From assembly GCA_046292465.1 (NCBI GenBank), contig JBKBRB010000002.1, forward strand, positions 124,001 through 188,000: a stretch of 64,000 nt of DNA, written 5' to 3'. Source of the stretch: JANWWM01 sp046292465. GTDB taxonomy: Bacteria > Bacteroidota > Chlorobiia > Chlorobiales > Thermochlorobacteraceae. The position numbers were made by a program, and so were the translations under genes. The notes under the pieces are model-generated. The model made no database searches. It was not told the DNA's origin and saw nothing but the letters and a program-made list of their open reading frames with translations. Within the stretch, counting starts at the first letter, position 1, and the number at the start of each line of letters is the position of its first letter. Below, one piece after another: positions 8,629 through 17,416 of this stretch.

Positions 8629-10122
8629 ATGAACGAACCTGTTCTCTATCCATCATACCGCCGACTTGGCTTGATATTGGGCGTATTGAGTTTCGCCATG
8701 TTGCTTCTCTTACCTGCACCTGCCGGCATGAGCGAGCCGGCTTGGAAAACCACCGCACTCGTAACGCTCATGGCAATTTGGTGGATTAGCGAAGCCGTGC
8801 CTGTTTTCGTAACCGCACTTCTGCCGATTGTGCTCTTGCCTGTTTTAAACATCGCGCCGATAAAAGACGCCACCGCGCCTTACGCCAATCCGATTATCTT
8901 TTTGTTCATGGGCGGTTTCTTTATCGCACTTGCGGTTGAATCGCACGGCTTGCATCGCCGCATTGCGCTTTGGCTTCTCTCAAAAATCTCTCCCGAACCG
9001 AACTTGATTATCGGCGGATTCATGCTCGTTACAGGCTTCATTTCAATGTGGGTGAGCAACTCTGCAACCACTTTGATGATGCTCCCGATTGGGCAATCGG
9101 TTGTCGAGCTTGTGTTAGGCGAAGAGAAAAATGAAACGACACGACAAAATTTTTCCGCCGCCATGATGCTCGGCATTGCTTATTCGGCAAGCATTGGCGG
9201 GCTGGGCACGCTTGTTGGAACGCCGCCAAACGCGCTCTTCGTTGGCTTTATGAACGAGACTTACAAAGTTCAAGTCACTTTTGCGCAATGGGCAATGATT
9301 GGCGTTCCGCTCGTGTTTCTCTCGCTTCCCCTCTCTTGGCTGTTGATGACACGATTCGTGTTTTCGTTTCCTACGATGCAACTGCGCTCGAGCCAACACT
9401 TAATCCAATCGCAATATGCATCGCTCGGAAAAATGAGCAAGGGCGAAAAATTAGTTAGCATTGTTTTTATCATTACGGCTTTGTTATGGATGTTTGAGCC
9501 TCTGCTCAGTTCATGGTTTCCAAACATCAAACTCTCTGACGCTGGCATTGCGATTTTTGGCGCAGTCGTTCTCTTTCTCTTGCCTATCGACATCAAGCGC
9601 GGCGAATTTGCCTTGAGTTTAGAGCAAGCCAAAAAGTTGCCTTTTGAAGTATTGATTCTCTTTGGCGGCGGAATTAGTCTGGCGCAGGCGATACAGAAGT
9701 CGGGTCTCTCAACCTTTGTTAGTCAATCGCTTTCAGGGTTAAGCGATGTATCGCTCGTTTTCGTGGTTTTGATAGTCGCGCTGATTGCGATTTTCGCAAC
9801 GGAGCTTATCGGAAACACTGCTCTTGCCGCAACGCTTCTACCGATTTTGGCACCGGTTGCTGTTGCAATCGGCGAAAACCCTTACTTGCTTTTGCTCCCT
9901 GCGACGCTCGGCGTTAGTTGTGCGTTTATGCTTCCTGTTGGGACGCCGCCAAATGCGATTGTTTATGCAAGCGGATTCATTACAACAACCCAAATGGCGC
10001 GTGCAGGGTTTTGGCTCAACGTGCTATTCACCGTTCTCATCACGCTTCTTGTTTTCATGCTCGCGCCGCTCGTTTTCGATGTTCAATTCGGCGCGCTTCC
10101 CGATTGGGCAAAAACGAAATAG
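8629..10122 (+). CDS. SLC13/DASS family anion transporter
   Basis: A 497-residue inner-membrane transporter of the divalent anion:Na+ symporter (DASS/SLC13) family, which imports dicarboxylates, citrate or sulfate. It has about 11 helices and the two pseudo-symmetric sodium/substrate motifs: VSNSATTLMMLP in the first half and ELIGNTALAATLLP in the second, followed by MLPVGTPPNAIVYASG. The consensus is SNT at both sites; SNS and GNT here are mild variants. The ATG at 8629 is chosen over the TTG at 8617 because the latter overlaps the pseudogene tail. Between two broken sugar-acid dehydratase genes, it may once have carried a sugar acid; the substrate is uncertain. Confidence 0.85.
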   Translation: MNEPVLYPSYRRLGLILGVLSFAMLLLLPAPAGMSEPAWKTTALVTLMAIWWISEAVPVFVTALLPIVLLPVLNIAPIKDATAPYANPIIFLFMGGFFIALAVESHGLHRRIALWLLSKISPEPNLIIGGFMLVTGFISMWVSNSATTLMMLPIGQSVVELVLGEEKNETTRQNFSAAMMLGIAYSASIGGLGTLVGTPPNALFVGFMNETYKVQVTFAQWAMIGVPLVFLSLPLSWLLMTRFVFSFPTMQLRSSQHLIQSQYASLGKMSKGEKLVSIVFIITALLWMFEPLLSSWFPNIKLSDAGIAIFGAVVLFLLPIDIKRGEFALSLEQAKKLPFEVLILFGGGISLAQAIQKSGLSTFVSQSLSGLSDVSLVFVVLIVALIAIFATELIGNTALAATLLPILAPVAVAIGENPYLLLLPATLGVSCAFMLPVGTPPNAIVYASGFITTTQMARAGFWLNVLFTVLITLLVFMLAPLVFDVQFGALPDWAKTK

Positions 10123-10146
10123 CATCATTTTCAAATCACGACAACG

Positions 10147-10554
10147 ATGAAAGCCATACAAATACACGAACACGACACGGTAGCCGTTGCGCTTACCTTG
10201 CTTCATGCCGGTGAAGAAATTACGGTCGGAGCAAAACGATTGCTCGTTCAAGAAGAAATTAACGCAGGACACAAGGTCGCGCTTCGCACAGTTTCCAAAG
10301 GTGAACCGATTATCAAATACGGTCATCAAATCGGATTAGCGACGGCTGAAATTGCTCTCGGGGCGTGGGTTCACGGGCATAATCTCAAAACCGCGTTGAG
10401 CGGCGAAGAATCATACAAGTATTGCCCAACGCGCTCATTTGCCGCAACCTTCTCGGAAATCATCAAAGACAAAACATTTCTCGGTTATCGTCGCCGAAAT
10501 GGAAAGGTCGGCACACGCAACGCTGAACACTTGCCTCAAATGCTTTTTCAATAA
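10147..10554 (+). pseudogene. Truncated altronate dehydratase (UxaA), SAF domain only
   Basis: Residues 1-95 form the N-terminal SAF domain of altronate/galactarate dehydratases (AIQIHEHDTVAVAL, then GEPIIKYGHQIGLAT and GAWVHGHN). The frame then enters the start of the catalytic domain, FLGYRRRNGKVGTRN, and stops nine residues later. Intact UxaA continues for roughly 370 more residues, so the gene is cut just after the domain junction. The end overlaps the dnaX C-terminal stop by 7 bases, which suggests that a deletion brought dnaX next to it. Separate small SAF subunits exist, but they do not carry the GY-R-DGR-VGTRN segment, so truncation is favoured. Confidence 0.75.
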
Positions 10555-11150
10555 AGCGGCTCTGCACCAAAATGCTCGATGAGATATTTGATGACGGGAT
10601 TTGTTTCCGAAAGTTCCTTGAAGAGTTCCGCCGCACTTTTTTCAGATTTCATCGCTTCGGCAACGCTGGCTTTATCCAACACGATTTCAATTTCCAACAA
10701 GCCCCCAAAAAAATTAACTGCCTCTTTGTGCAAGTCAGTTGATTCCGCATGGAGCGACTCAAACGAAAACTTCTTGGCACATTTGAGCACGACTTTGCCA
10801 TCTTGCATGGCTTCTACTTCGCACATTTTCAAGTTGGAAACGAGAAACGACTTGCCTTCATTTTCGAGCGATTCAATAAACGCGCCCCAATGCGCCATCA
10901 GTCTCTCTTTTGGAATCAACTTTTGCGCATCACTTTGCCCTTGCACTGCACTTTCTTTGACAAGCGGACGCGAACTGGCGTAACGCGGTCGGTAATTGGT
11001 CTCCTGAATGAATCGTGAAAACCGCCCTTGCCACGCGGCGACATTGAGCGATTGATTCACACGCTCCAAAGTTCTGGATTGGATGATGGGCTTTGGGGAA
11101 GTTTGCACGGGCGTATCGGGTTGTGTTATTGCAACGCTTTCGTCAGCGAT
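10548..11150 (-). CDS. dnaX: DnaX tau-specific C-terminal region, read by -1 shift
   Basis: This frame encodes the last 200 residues of a full-length DnaX (tau). It is entered from the N-terminal frame by re-reading one A at the A10 run (11150-11159). The read-through starts IADESVAITQPDTPVQTSP and continues into a domain with ERLMAHWGAFIESLENEGK and a KEAVNFFGGLLEIEIVL end, the form of DnaX C-terminal domains in Bacteroidetes/Chlorobi. Joined to the N-terminal 402 residues it gives about 602 residues, normal for the lineage. No independent start with a ribosome site is evident; the GTG at 11108 is inside the domain linker. A homopolymer sequencing error is the alternative. Confidence 0.8.
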   Translation of the reverse strand: MADESVAITQPDTPVQTSPKPIIQSRTLERVNQSLNVAAWQGRFSRFIQETNYRPRYASSRPLVKESAVQGQSDAQKLIPKERLMAHWGAFIESLENEGKSFLVSNLKMCEVEAMQDGKVVLKCAKKFSFESLHAESTDLHKEAVNFFGGLLEIEIVLDKASVAEAMKSEKSAAELFKELSETNPVIKYLIEHFGAEPLY

Positions 11151-12355
11151 TTTTTTTTTAGTTCTTGGCTCAATGCTTGAACGGCTTTTTCAAGTGCGGC
11201 GATTCGCTCTTCATAATTGCCAAGTTCTGCCACCTTGATGAGTTTCAAGAGCGTGAGTTCCAATTTGAGTTGCGGCTCGCGAAAGGTTTTGATTTCTTTT
11301 TCTGCATTGGTTACAAGGTCGACGAACTGTAAGAGCGTATCGGCTTCGAAGTGTTGCGCGCCTTCTTCGTATCGCTTTTTGTAGACTTCGGTCGTCTCGA
11401 TGAGTCTGCTCGAGCGCAAATTTTTAATGATGAGAAAATTGCGGAAGTGCCCGATAAGTTTTTGAAGGAAGTCAGGAATGTCGAAGCCGTTTTCGTAGAT
11501 GTAACTTGAAACGCTGAGCATCTTTTCAGGATTTTTCTCGACGATTGCATCGGTAACAGCGAAGAAGTATTCTTCGTCCAAAATGTTGAGCAGGCTGGAG
11601 GTTGTCTCGTAAGTAATCTTGACCGATTCTTCTGAGGCGTCTTGAAGCGAAAACGAAATGACTTGGTCTAAAAGGCTTTGCGCGTCGCGCATCGCGCCGT
11701 CGGCTTTTCGCGCAATCAGGTTAAGCGAATCGCGGTCGATGATGATATTTTCTTTTTTGCAGATTTCCTCGAGCGTATTGGCAATGTCTTGAACGGAAAT
11801 GCGTTTAAAGATGAAGCGTTGGCAACGCGAAGCAATGGTTGCGGGCACATCTTGCAGTTCGGTGGTTGCGAAAATGAAAATCGCGTGTGGCGGGGGCTCT
11901 TCGAGGGTTTTGAGAAACGCATTGAACGCCGCTGTGGAAAGCATGTGAAATTCATCGATGATATAGACCTTATACTTTCCTTTTTGTGGCGCGTAGCGGA
12001 CATTTTCGCGAAGCAATCGTACATCATCGACGCTGTTGTTGGACGCGGCGTCAAATTCATAAATGTTCAGGCTTGCGCCGTTATCGAAATCGCGACAGCT
12101 TTCGCACACGCCGCATGGCTCAGCGACTTCGTTGCGATAAGTTTCGTTCGTCAAAATTTTTTCGCAGTTGAGGGCTTTGGCGAGAATACGCGCCGTGGTT
12201 GTTTTGCCTACGCCACGCGAGCCTGAAAAAATATAGCCGTGCGCAATTCTGTCTCTGCGAATCGCGTTTTGCAACGTGCGTGTGATGTGCTCTTGTGCTG
12301 TAATATCGGTGAACTTTTGCGGACGATATTTTCGCGCGATAACAGTGTAGCTCAT
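11126..12355 (-). CDS. dnaX: DNA polymerase III subunit gamma/tau, in-frame (gamma-like) product
   Basis: The clamp-loader ATPase that loads the sliding clamp and holds the replisome together. The 409-residue frame has the Walker A GSRGVGKTTTA, a zinc-binding set with CGVCESC, Walker B IIDEFHML, the sensor-1 region IFIFATTE and the arginine finger motif SRCQRF. It then ends SQELKKKSLTKALQ shortly after an A10 run. Without a shift it gives a gamma-like short protein; with a -1 shift it gives tau. Its start overlaps the stop of the MshEN-like gene as ATGA (12352-12355), so it is translationally coupled to that gene. Confidence 0.93.
   Translation of the reverse strand: MSYTVIARKYRPQKFTDITAQEHITRTLQNAIRRDRIAHGYIFSGSRGVGKTTTARILAKALNCEKILTNETYRNEVAEPCGVCESCRDFDNGASLNIYEFDAASNNSVDDVRLLRENVRYAPQKGKYKVYIIDEFHMLSTAAFNAFLKTLEEPPPHAIFIFATTELQDVPATIASRCQRFIFKRISVQDIANTLEEICKKENIIIDRDSLNLIARKADGAMRDAQSLLDQVISFSLQDASEESVKITYETTSSLLNILDEEYFFAVTDAIVEKNPEKMLSVSSYIYENGFDIPDFLQKLIGHFRNFLIIKNLRSSRLIETTEVYKKRYEEGAQHFEADTLLQFVDLVTNAEKEIKTFREPQLKLELTLLKLIKVAELGNYEERIAALEKAVQALSQELKKKSLTKALQ
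11150..11159 (-). promoter_or_regulatory. A10 slippery run in dnaX
   Basis: On the minus strand the sequence is CT followed by ten A residues and TCGCTGACG. In the zero frame this reads CTA AAA AAA AAA TCG and stops 8 codons later. A -1 slip opens 200 more codons of DnaX C-terminus. Just downstream, CGCT-GACGAA-AGCG can form a small hairpin. No strong Shine-Dalgarno-like stimulator is seen upstream. Slippage may be ribosomal, as in E. coli, or transcriptional, as on the A-run of Thermus dnaX. Confidence 0.7.
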
Positions 12356-12714
12356 TCCATTTTTAACTTGGTTTGTAACGCCACAATTTCGTCGCGCTGT
12401 TCAGGCGTGATAAATCCTAAATCTACCATCATATCGCCCAAAAAAGTTTTATGCTCGTTTTGAATTGCCATAGCCTCACTGACCTGCGCGTGCGTTACAT
12501 ATCCTAACTCAACCGCACAATCGCCAATGCGCTTTCCAGGGTTTGCTTCTTGATACGCGACAAGCGTTTTGAACTGTTCAAAGTTGATGTAGTTTTTTTC
12601 CAGCAAAGTTCGCCCCAATACATCGCGCATTGCCATATTCAAACCTAATGCGATTTCTACTTGCTCCTCAGTCGCATATCCCTTTTCGACGACGAGTTCA
12701 CCAAATTTTTTCAT
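12352..12714 (-). CDS. Stand-alone MshEN-like two-repeat protein
   Basis: A 120-residue protein made of two or more copies of the helical unit found at the N-terminus of GspE/PilB/MshE ATPases: FGELVVEKGYATEEQVEIAL, then IGDCAVELGYVTHAQVSEAM, then LGDMMVDLGFITPEQRDEIV. In some of those ATPases this domain binds cyclic di-GMP. There is no ATPase domain attached. It is the first gene of a coupled pair with dnaX (ATGA overlap). Function here is unknown; a ligand-binding or adaptor role is a guess. Confidence 0.7.
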   Translation of the reverse strand: MKKFGELVVEKGYATEEQVEIALGLNMAMRDVLGRTLLEKNYINFEQFKTLVAYQEANPGKRIGDCAVELGYVTHAQVSEAMAIQNEHKTFLGDMMVDLGFITPEQRDEIVALQTKLKME

Positions 12715-12762
12715 TGTTTGTTACTCCTATTTTAGTTTTTGATAGTCGTAAACTTAATGCTG

Positions 12763-14154
12763 TTAAGCAAAAATTGCACCTTCTTTGACTTCGGCAAAAA
12801 ATGCCTCGTGAAGCAAACGCACGGCTCTCTCCATATCCGATTCATCAACGGCAAAGCCAATGTTAATTTCCGACGCGCCTTGTGAAATCATCTTCACATT
12901 GATGTCGCCAATCGCTTGAAACACACGTGCGGCAATGCCCGGTGAGCGACGAATGCTATCGCCCACCACGCTAATCGTTGCAATGTCTTTTTCAATTTCA
13001 ACTTCGGCAATCGGTTTGAGCTCCTCGACAATTTTGTTCAAGTTTGTTTTATCCCCAATCGTCAGCGAAATAGAAACTTCGCTTGTAGAAATCATATCAA
13101 TTGCCGTTTCATATTTTTCAAACACTTGCGCGACCTGACGCAAAAATCCAAATGTGCCAAGCATTTGCGTTGTCGTCAGGTTGATAATTGTTTGTCCTTT
13201 TTTGTGTGCGATTGATTTTACCATTCCTTCAAATGAATCTACGGCGTTGGTAATCAGCGTGCCTTCACCATCAGGACGCTTGGAGTTGAGCACATAGACG
13301 GGAATATTTTTCGCGACGGCAGGACGAATCGTTGAAGGGTGCAACACTTTCGCGCCTGAATAAGCGAGTTCTGCCGCTTCGTTGAAGGTCATCACTTTTA
13401 GTCGGCGTGCGTCAGGCACAAGGCGCGGGTCGGCAGTCAAAACGCCGTCGACATCAGTCCAGATTTGAATCGCCTCTGCGCCAAGCATTGCGCCGAAAAT
13501 TGCCGCCGAGTAATCCGAGCCGCCGCGTCCAAGCGTTGTGGTTTTGCCCGATACGGTCGCACCAATGTAGCCTTGCGATAACACCACAGTGCCTTGATTA
13601 AGCAGGGGTAAAATCTCTTCTCTTAATTTGGTTTCAGAAATCTCCCAAAGCGGCTGTGCTTTTCCGAAATGGTCGTCAGTGATGAGAAACGTCCGTGCAT
13701 CTTTCCATTCTGTTTTTACGCCTTGCTCGTTCATGGCTTGGGCAAGAATGAACGACGAAAAAAGTTCGCCGTGTGCCGCAAAGGCATCAACGACACGCGG
13801 CGAAGCATCGCCAAATATATCGGCGGCGGTAATCAGCAGTTGAAGATTGTTCGTCAGTTTTTCAATAAATCTCGTCGCGTTCTTGCTGTTCTTCAAAAGT
13901 GTTTCGGCAAGTTTCAAGTGATGCGCGTTGATTTCGTCCAGCACAACTAACGCCTCGTCGCGTCGATTGCTGACGGCAAGTTCTGCAAGTTTGATGAGTT
14001 TGTTTGTAATTCCTGCGCACGCGCTTACTATCACCATTGGCGCAGGCGAAGCATTGTGGCGCGACCGCTCGAGTTGATTTCGCACAATGCCAATCACATT
14101 CTGCATTGCAGTTGCGTCTTCAACCGAAGTGCCGCCGAATTTCATTACGAGCAT
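12763..14154 (-). CDS. lysC: Aspartokinase with C-terminal ACT domains
   Basis: Phosphorylates aspartate, the first step toward lysine, threonine, methionine and diaminopimelate. The 463-residue protein begins MLVMKFGGTSVED (kinase entry motif), has GRGGSDYSAAIFGA and IWTDVDGVLTADPR of the amino-acid-kinase fold, and from about residue 320 two ACT domains (VVGDSIRRSPGIAARVFQ and QGASEINIGFAVDE) that normally bind lysine or threonine for feedback control. No homoserine dehydrogenase domain is fused. It could start at the Met four codons in. About 48 bases separate it from the next gene on the same strand. Confidence 0.95.
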   Translation of the reverse strand: MLVMKFGGTSVEDATAMQNVIGIVRNQLERSRHNASPAPMVIVSACAGITNKLIKLAELAVSNRRDEALVVLDEINAHHLKLAETLLKNSKNATRFIEKLTNNLQLLITAADIFGDASPRVVDAFAAHGELFSSFILAQAMNEQGVKTEWKDARTFLITDDHFGKAQPLWEISETKLREEILPLLNQGTVVLSQGYIGATVSGKTTTLGRGGSDYSAAIFGAMLGAEAIQIWTDVDGVLTADPRLVPDARRLKVMTFNEAAELAYSGAKVLHPSTIRPAVAKNIPVYVLNSKRPDGEGTLITNAVDSFEGMVKSIAHKKGQTIINLTTTQMLGTFGFLRQVAQVFEKYETAIDMISTSEVSISLTIGDKTNLNKIVEELKPIAEVEIEKDIATISVVGDSIRRSPGIAARVFQAIGDINVKMISQGASEINIGFAVDESDMERAVRLLHEAFFAEVKEGAIFA

Positions 14155-14200
14155 GTTGAAAATCTGACAGGTGAGTTGAAAAATTGTGCAAAGGTAAAAA

Positions 14201-14237
14201 GAAAAAAGGTCGAAGTGAAATCTTCGACCTTTCTAAA
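14201..14237 (-). terminator. Rho-independent terminator
   Basis: A perfect 11-base stem, AAAGGTCGAAG (14205-14215) with CTTCGACCTTT (14222-14232) and a 6-base loop, is followed on the minus strand by a T run. It sits 22 bases after the stop of the endonuclease remnant and isolates it from lysC. Confidence 0.85.
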
Positions 14238-14258
14238 AAAATTGATGCTTGCAATGCA

Positions 14259-14597
14259 TTATTGCGTTGGTCCGTTATCAACGCGGCTTTCAATGACGGC
14301 TTGAATGCTTGCGGGCACGCGCGAGAGCACATCAACGCCTGCCGCCGCTTCGATTGCGTCAACCGTTGTGCGGTAAGTTCCCCAATTATTGTTGCGAATA
14401 CCTTGTGTGTTCGGCATATCAACAGCAATGACGCGGGTTGAGGTTGTTAGTCGCGTTGCATCGTCGCCCGACGCGGCAGGAAGCACAACAATCACTTTCC
14501 AAATGCGATTCGGAACGACTTCGGCAGTGGTATGTGATGCTTTCGCGCCTTGTGCGCGTTTGGTCGAAGCATAGCCCCTCGCAGGAAGGTGAATCAT
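14259..14597 (-). pseudogene. C-terminal remnant of a DNA/RNA non-specific endonuclease
   Basis: The 112-residue frame matches the end of NUC1/EndA-type endonucleases: RIWKVIVVLPAASGDDATRL, then VIAVDMPNTQGIRNNNWGTY, then a helix ending VPASIQAVIESRVD. The catalytic part with the DRGH histidine and Mg-binding Asn should lie upstream but is absent; that stretch instead contains dispersed repeat remnants. The frame start is an upstream-open TTG-type frame, not a credible gene start. The gene's own terminator survives. It was probably a secreted nuclease. Confidence 0.8.
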
Positions 14598-14823
14598 TCC
14601 CGTAACAGAATGGGTATGTTGTTACAGAATTGTGAAGTTTGAATGAAGTTTTCTTTAAGCGAAGCCTTTTCAGACGGCAATACACACCGCCATTCCGAGC
14701 ACAAGCGAGGAATCCAAACCAGTTGAGAATTAAGAGTGAAGAATTAAAAGTTGAACGCACGGCTCACTCTTAACTCTTCAAACTCTTAACTCTTTGACGC
14801 TTCGTTCAGAACGATAAGACGTT
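14598..14823. repeat. Dispersed repeat remnants
   Basis: This stretch carries GCCATTCCGAGCACAAGCGA (about 14691), GAGAATTAAGAGTGAAGAAT with a partly complementary CTTAACTCTTCAAACTCTTA block downstream (about 14724-14790), and CGCTTCGTTCAGAAC (about 14791). The same words occur at 1751-1960 and 17590. No gene is visible. The element lies exactly where the 5' part of the endonuclease gene is missing. Confidence 0.5.
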
Positions 14824-16914
14824 TCACTTCTCAATTCCCAGCATTGCAAGCATCACACAATACTCAAACGCCAATTCTTTGAGGTAATCGTAGCGACCGC
14901 TTGCGCCGCTGTGCCCTGCGTCCATATTGATTTTGAAAAGCAGTTTGTTGTTATCGGTTTTCAGCGCGCGCAGTTTTGCGGTGTATTTGGCAGGCTCCCA
15001 ATAGCCGACTTGGCTATCGTTCAGTGATGTGGTTACTAAAATGTTCGGATAATTTTTTCGCGCAAGGTTCGTGTAAGGACAATAAGATTTGATGTAATCA
15101 TACTCCGCCTTGACTTTCGGATTGCCCCACTCTAAAAATTCCCCGACCGTTAGCGGCAACGATTCATCAAGCATCGTATTGACAACATCGACAAACGGCA
15201 CGGCAAGATGTGCAAAGTGGCAAATATCTGGTCGCATGTTCAGCACTGCGCCAATCAGCAAGCCGCCTGCACTTGCTCCTTGAATGGCTAATCGACTTGG
15301 CGACGTGTATTTTTCTTTGAAGAGATGCTCGGCGCACGCAATAAAGTCCGTGAAAGTGTTTTTCTTATTCATCATTTTGCCGTCGTCGTGCCATGCTTCG
15401 CCGAGTTCGTTTCCGCCGCGAATGTGTGCAATCGCAAATGCTACGCCACGATTGAGTAGCGACAGCCGAGAACTGCTGAATGTGGCATCAATCGCAATTC
15501 CATATGAACCGTAGCCGTAAAGCAAGAGCGGCGCGTTGCCGTCGCGCTGAAAGCCTTTTTTGTAGACAATTGAAATTGGAATTTTCGTGCCGTCTTGCGC
15601 CGTCGCCCAAATGCGCTCGGATTGATATGCCGATGCGTCGTAGCCGCCCAACACCTCTTGCTGTTTGAGTAAGCGTGATTCGCCTGTATTCATATCGTAT
15701 TCATAAACCGAAGACGGCGACACCAGCGATTGATAGTTGTAGCGAAATTTCGTCGTCTCAAATTCGGGATTGCTCGCGCTGTATGCCGCGTAAGTCGGTT
15801 CAGGAAAGCCAATTCGCTTTGTTTGCTCCGTAGCAAAGTCCAGCACCTCAAACTGCACCAAGCCATTTTCGCGCACAACCAAGACCATGTGTTGCGCAAA
15901 CACTTCTACATTTTCAATGAGCACCGTTGCTCGATGCGCGATTCGTTCTTTCCAATTTTTTTCAGACGGATTAGACACAGGTGCTGTGAAGAGTCGGAAA
16001 TTTTTAGCCTTCTTGTTGGAGAGTATGTAAAATTCTCCGTTGCGGTGTTCAACGCTGTATTTATGCTCCGTTTCGCGCGGGTGAATGAGTTGAAATTCGC
16101 CCTTTGGCGTCTCACTCTTGACGAACCTGACCTCGCTTGTTGTCTTGCTTTTAATGTTGAGAAAAATAAACTGCCTATCGTGCGAGCGTGATACATAAAT
16201 GCTATAGAGCGCGTCAGGCTCTTCGTAGACGAGTTCGCCCGATTCGTCGCCGAGTGTTCGTCGATAAAGGCGATACGAGCGTTTCGCCTCATCTTCAACC
16301 GTGTAAAAAAAAGTTTTGTTATCCGACGCCCATTGAAACGAGACCACAAATCCGACATCGTCTTTGAGCAGTTCGCCGGTCCTTAAATCCTTGAAGTAAA
16401 GTTTGTATTGCCGATAGCCCGTTTCGTCGACGGAATAGGCGAGCAGGTTGTGGTCGTCGCTCACTTGAATCAATCCGACATCGAAGTAGGCTTTGCCTTC
16501 AGCGAGTGCGTTTTCATCGAGCAGCATTTCTTCGAGGGCATTAGGCGTGCGGCGTTTGCGGCAGAAGTAAGGATACTGTTTGCCTGCTTCGGTGCGCGTG
16601 TAGTAGTCATAATCGCCTTGCTTGGTCGGCACGCTCATATCGGTTTCTTTGATGCGCGAGAGCATTTCTTTGTAGAGTGATTCCTCGAAGCCTTTCAGAT
16701 TTGCCGTCATTGCTTCGGTGTAGGCATTTTCCGCTTTGAGATATTCAATCGTCTCGGGATTTTCTTTCTCGCGAAGCCATGCGTAATGGTCAAGAATTTT
16801 TTCTCCGTGAAGTTCTGTGATTTTGGGAATCACTTTCGCGATTGGAGGCTCTGGCGTTTGTTGATGCGCACCATTTGTGAAAGCAGATAGTAAAAAGAGC
16901 ATTTTGAAAATCAT
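14824..16914 (-). CDS. ptrB: Oligopeptidase B (S9A prolyl oligopeptidase family)
   Basis: A 696-residue serine peptidase that cuts short peptides, typically after Lys or Arg. The N-terminal part, with ILDHYAWLREKENPE and SDDHNLLAYSVDETGYRQY, is the seven-bladed propeller that excludes large substrates. The catalytic domain has YGYGSYGIAID, the nucleophile motif GASAGGLL, the acid in VTTSLNDSQVGYWEPAK and the histidine in DAGHSGASGR. The N-terminus MIFKMLFLLSAFTNG is hydrophobic and may be a signal peptide, which would place this enzyme in the periplasm. Confidence 0.93.
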   Translation of the reverse strand: MIFKMLFLLSAFTNGAHQQTPEPPIAKVIPKITELHGEKILDHYAWLREKENPETIEYLKAENAYTEAMTANLKGFEESLYKEMLSRIKETDMSVPTKQGDYDYYTRTEAGKQYPYFCRKRRTPNALEEMLLDENALAEGKAYFDVGLIQVSDDHNLLAYSVDETGYRQYKLYFKDLRTGELLKDDVGFVVSFQWASDNKTFFYTVEDEAKRSYRLYRRTLGDESGELVYEEPDALYSIYVSRSHDRQFIFLNIKSKTTSEVRFVKSETPKGEFQLIHPRETEHKYSVEHRNGEFYILSNKKAKNFRLFTAPVSNPSEKNWKERIAHRATVLIENVEVFAQHMVLVVRENGLVQFEVLDFATEQTKRIGFPEPTYAAYSASNPEFETTKFRYNYQSLVSPSSVYEYDMNTGESRLLKQQEVLGGYDASAYQSERIWATAQDGTKIPISIVYKKGFQRDGNAPLLLYGYGSYGIAIDATFSSSRLSLLNRGVAFAIAHIRGGNELGEAWHDDGKMMNKKNTFTDFIACAEHLFKEKYTSPSRLAIQGASAGGLLIGAVLNMRPDICHFAHLAVPFVDVVNTMLDESLPLTVGEFLEWGNPKVKAEYDYIKSYCPYTNLARKNYPNILVTTSLNDSQVGYWEPAKYTAKLRALKTDNNKLLFKINMDAGHSGASGRYDYLKELAFEYCVMLAMLGIEK

Positions 16915-17017
16915 TTTAAGTTTTCGCTTTTTTCATTATGGCACGAAAACTAATAAATCTCTCCACAACTATCGCACATAAATTCTTATTTTCCATCAAA
17001 CATCAACACTCACCCAA

Positions 17018-17416
17018 ATGAAAACCTTTGAGACGAAAAAACTTTACTACTCCATCGGTGAAGTGAGCAAAATTGTTGGACTTCCCACCTACCTGCTTCG
17101 CGCGTGGGAAGAAGAGTTCCCGCAACTCTCCCCGAGCCGCAATTCCAAAGGCAACCGCGTTTATACCAACAAAGACATCGCCACGATTCTTTCCATCAAA
17201 ACGCTTGTCTACGAGCAAGGCTACACCGCCGAGCGCGCCAAAACCTTGTTGCAACAAGAGCCTCTCCCTCAAGCCGAAAAGCAAACGCACGACGTCTTAA
17301 AAGAGTACCAACCACCGGTTAAGCCGACACGGGCGTCCGCCGTTGTTCAACGCGAGCGCAAATTGCTGTTGGAAATCAAACAAGAACTTGAAAGCCTACT
17401 GGAACGCTTCAAGTAG
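17018..17416 (+). CDS. MerR-family transcriptional regulator
   Basis: A 132-residue DNA-binding protein. Residues 9-75 form the winged helix: YSIGEVSKIVGLPTYLLRAW, EFPQLSPSRNSKGNRVYT and the following helix IATILSIKTLVYEQGYTAERA. The C-terminus is a short charged helix suitable for dimerisation and lacks the cysteines of metal-sensing MerR proteins, so the inducer is unknown. It stands alone upstream of the tRNA genes. A GCCTACT/AGTAGGC hairpin overlaps its stop but lacks a T run. Confidence 0.85.
   Translation: MKTFETKKLYYSIGEVSKIVGLPTYLLRAWEEEFPQLSPSRNSKGNRVYTNKDIATILSIKTLVYEQGYTAERAKTLLQQEPLPQAEKQTHDVLKEYQPPVKPTRASAVVQRERKLLLEIKQELESLLERFK

Noticed and set aside
14259..14597. Endonuclease fragment as a real small gene
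   Set aside because: Catalytic residues are upstream of the surviving part and no plausible start exists.
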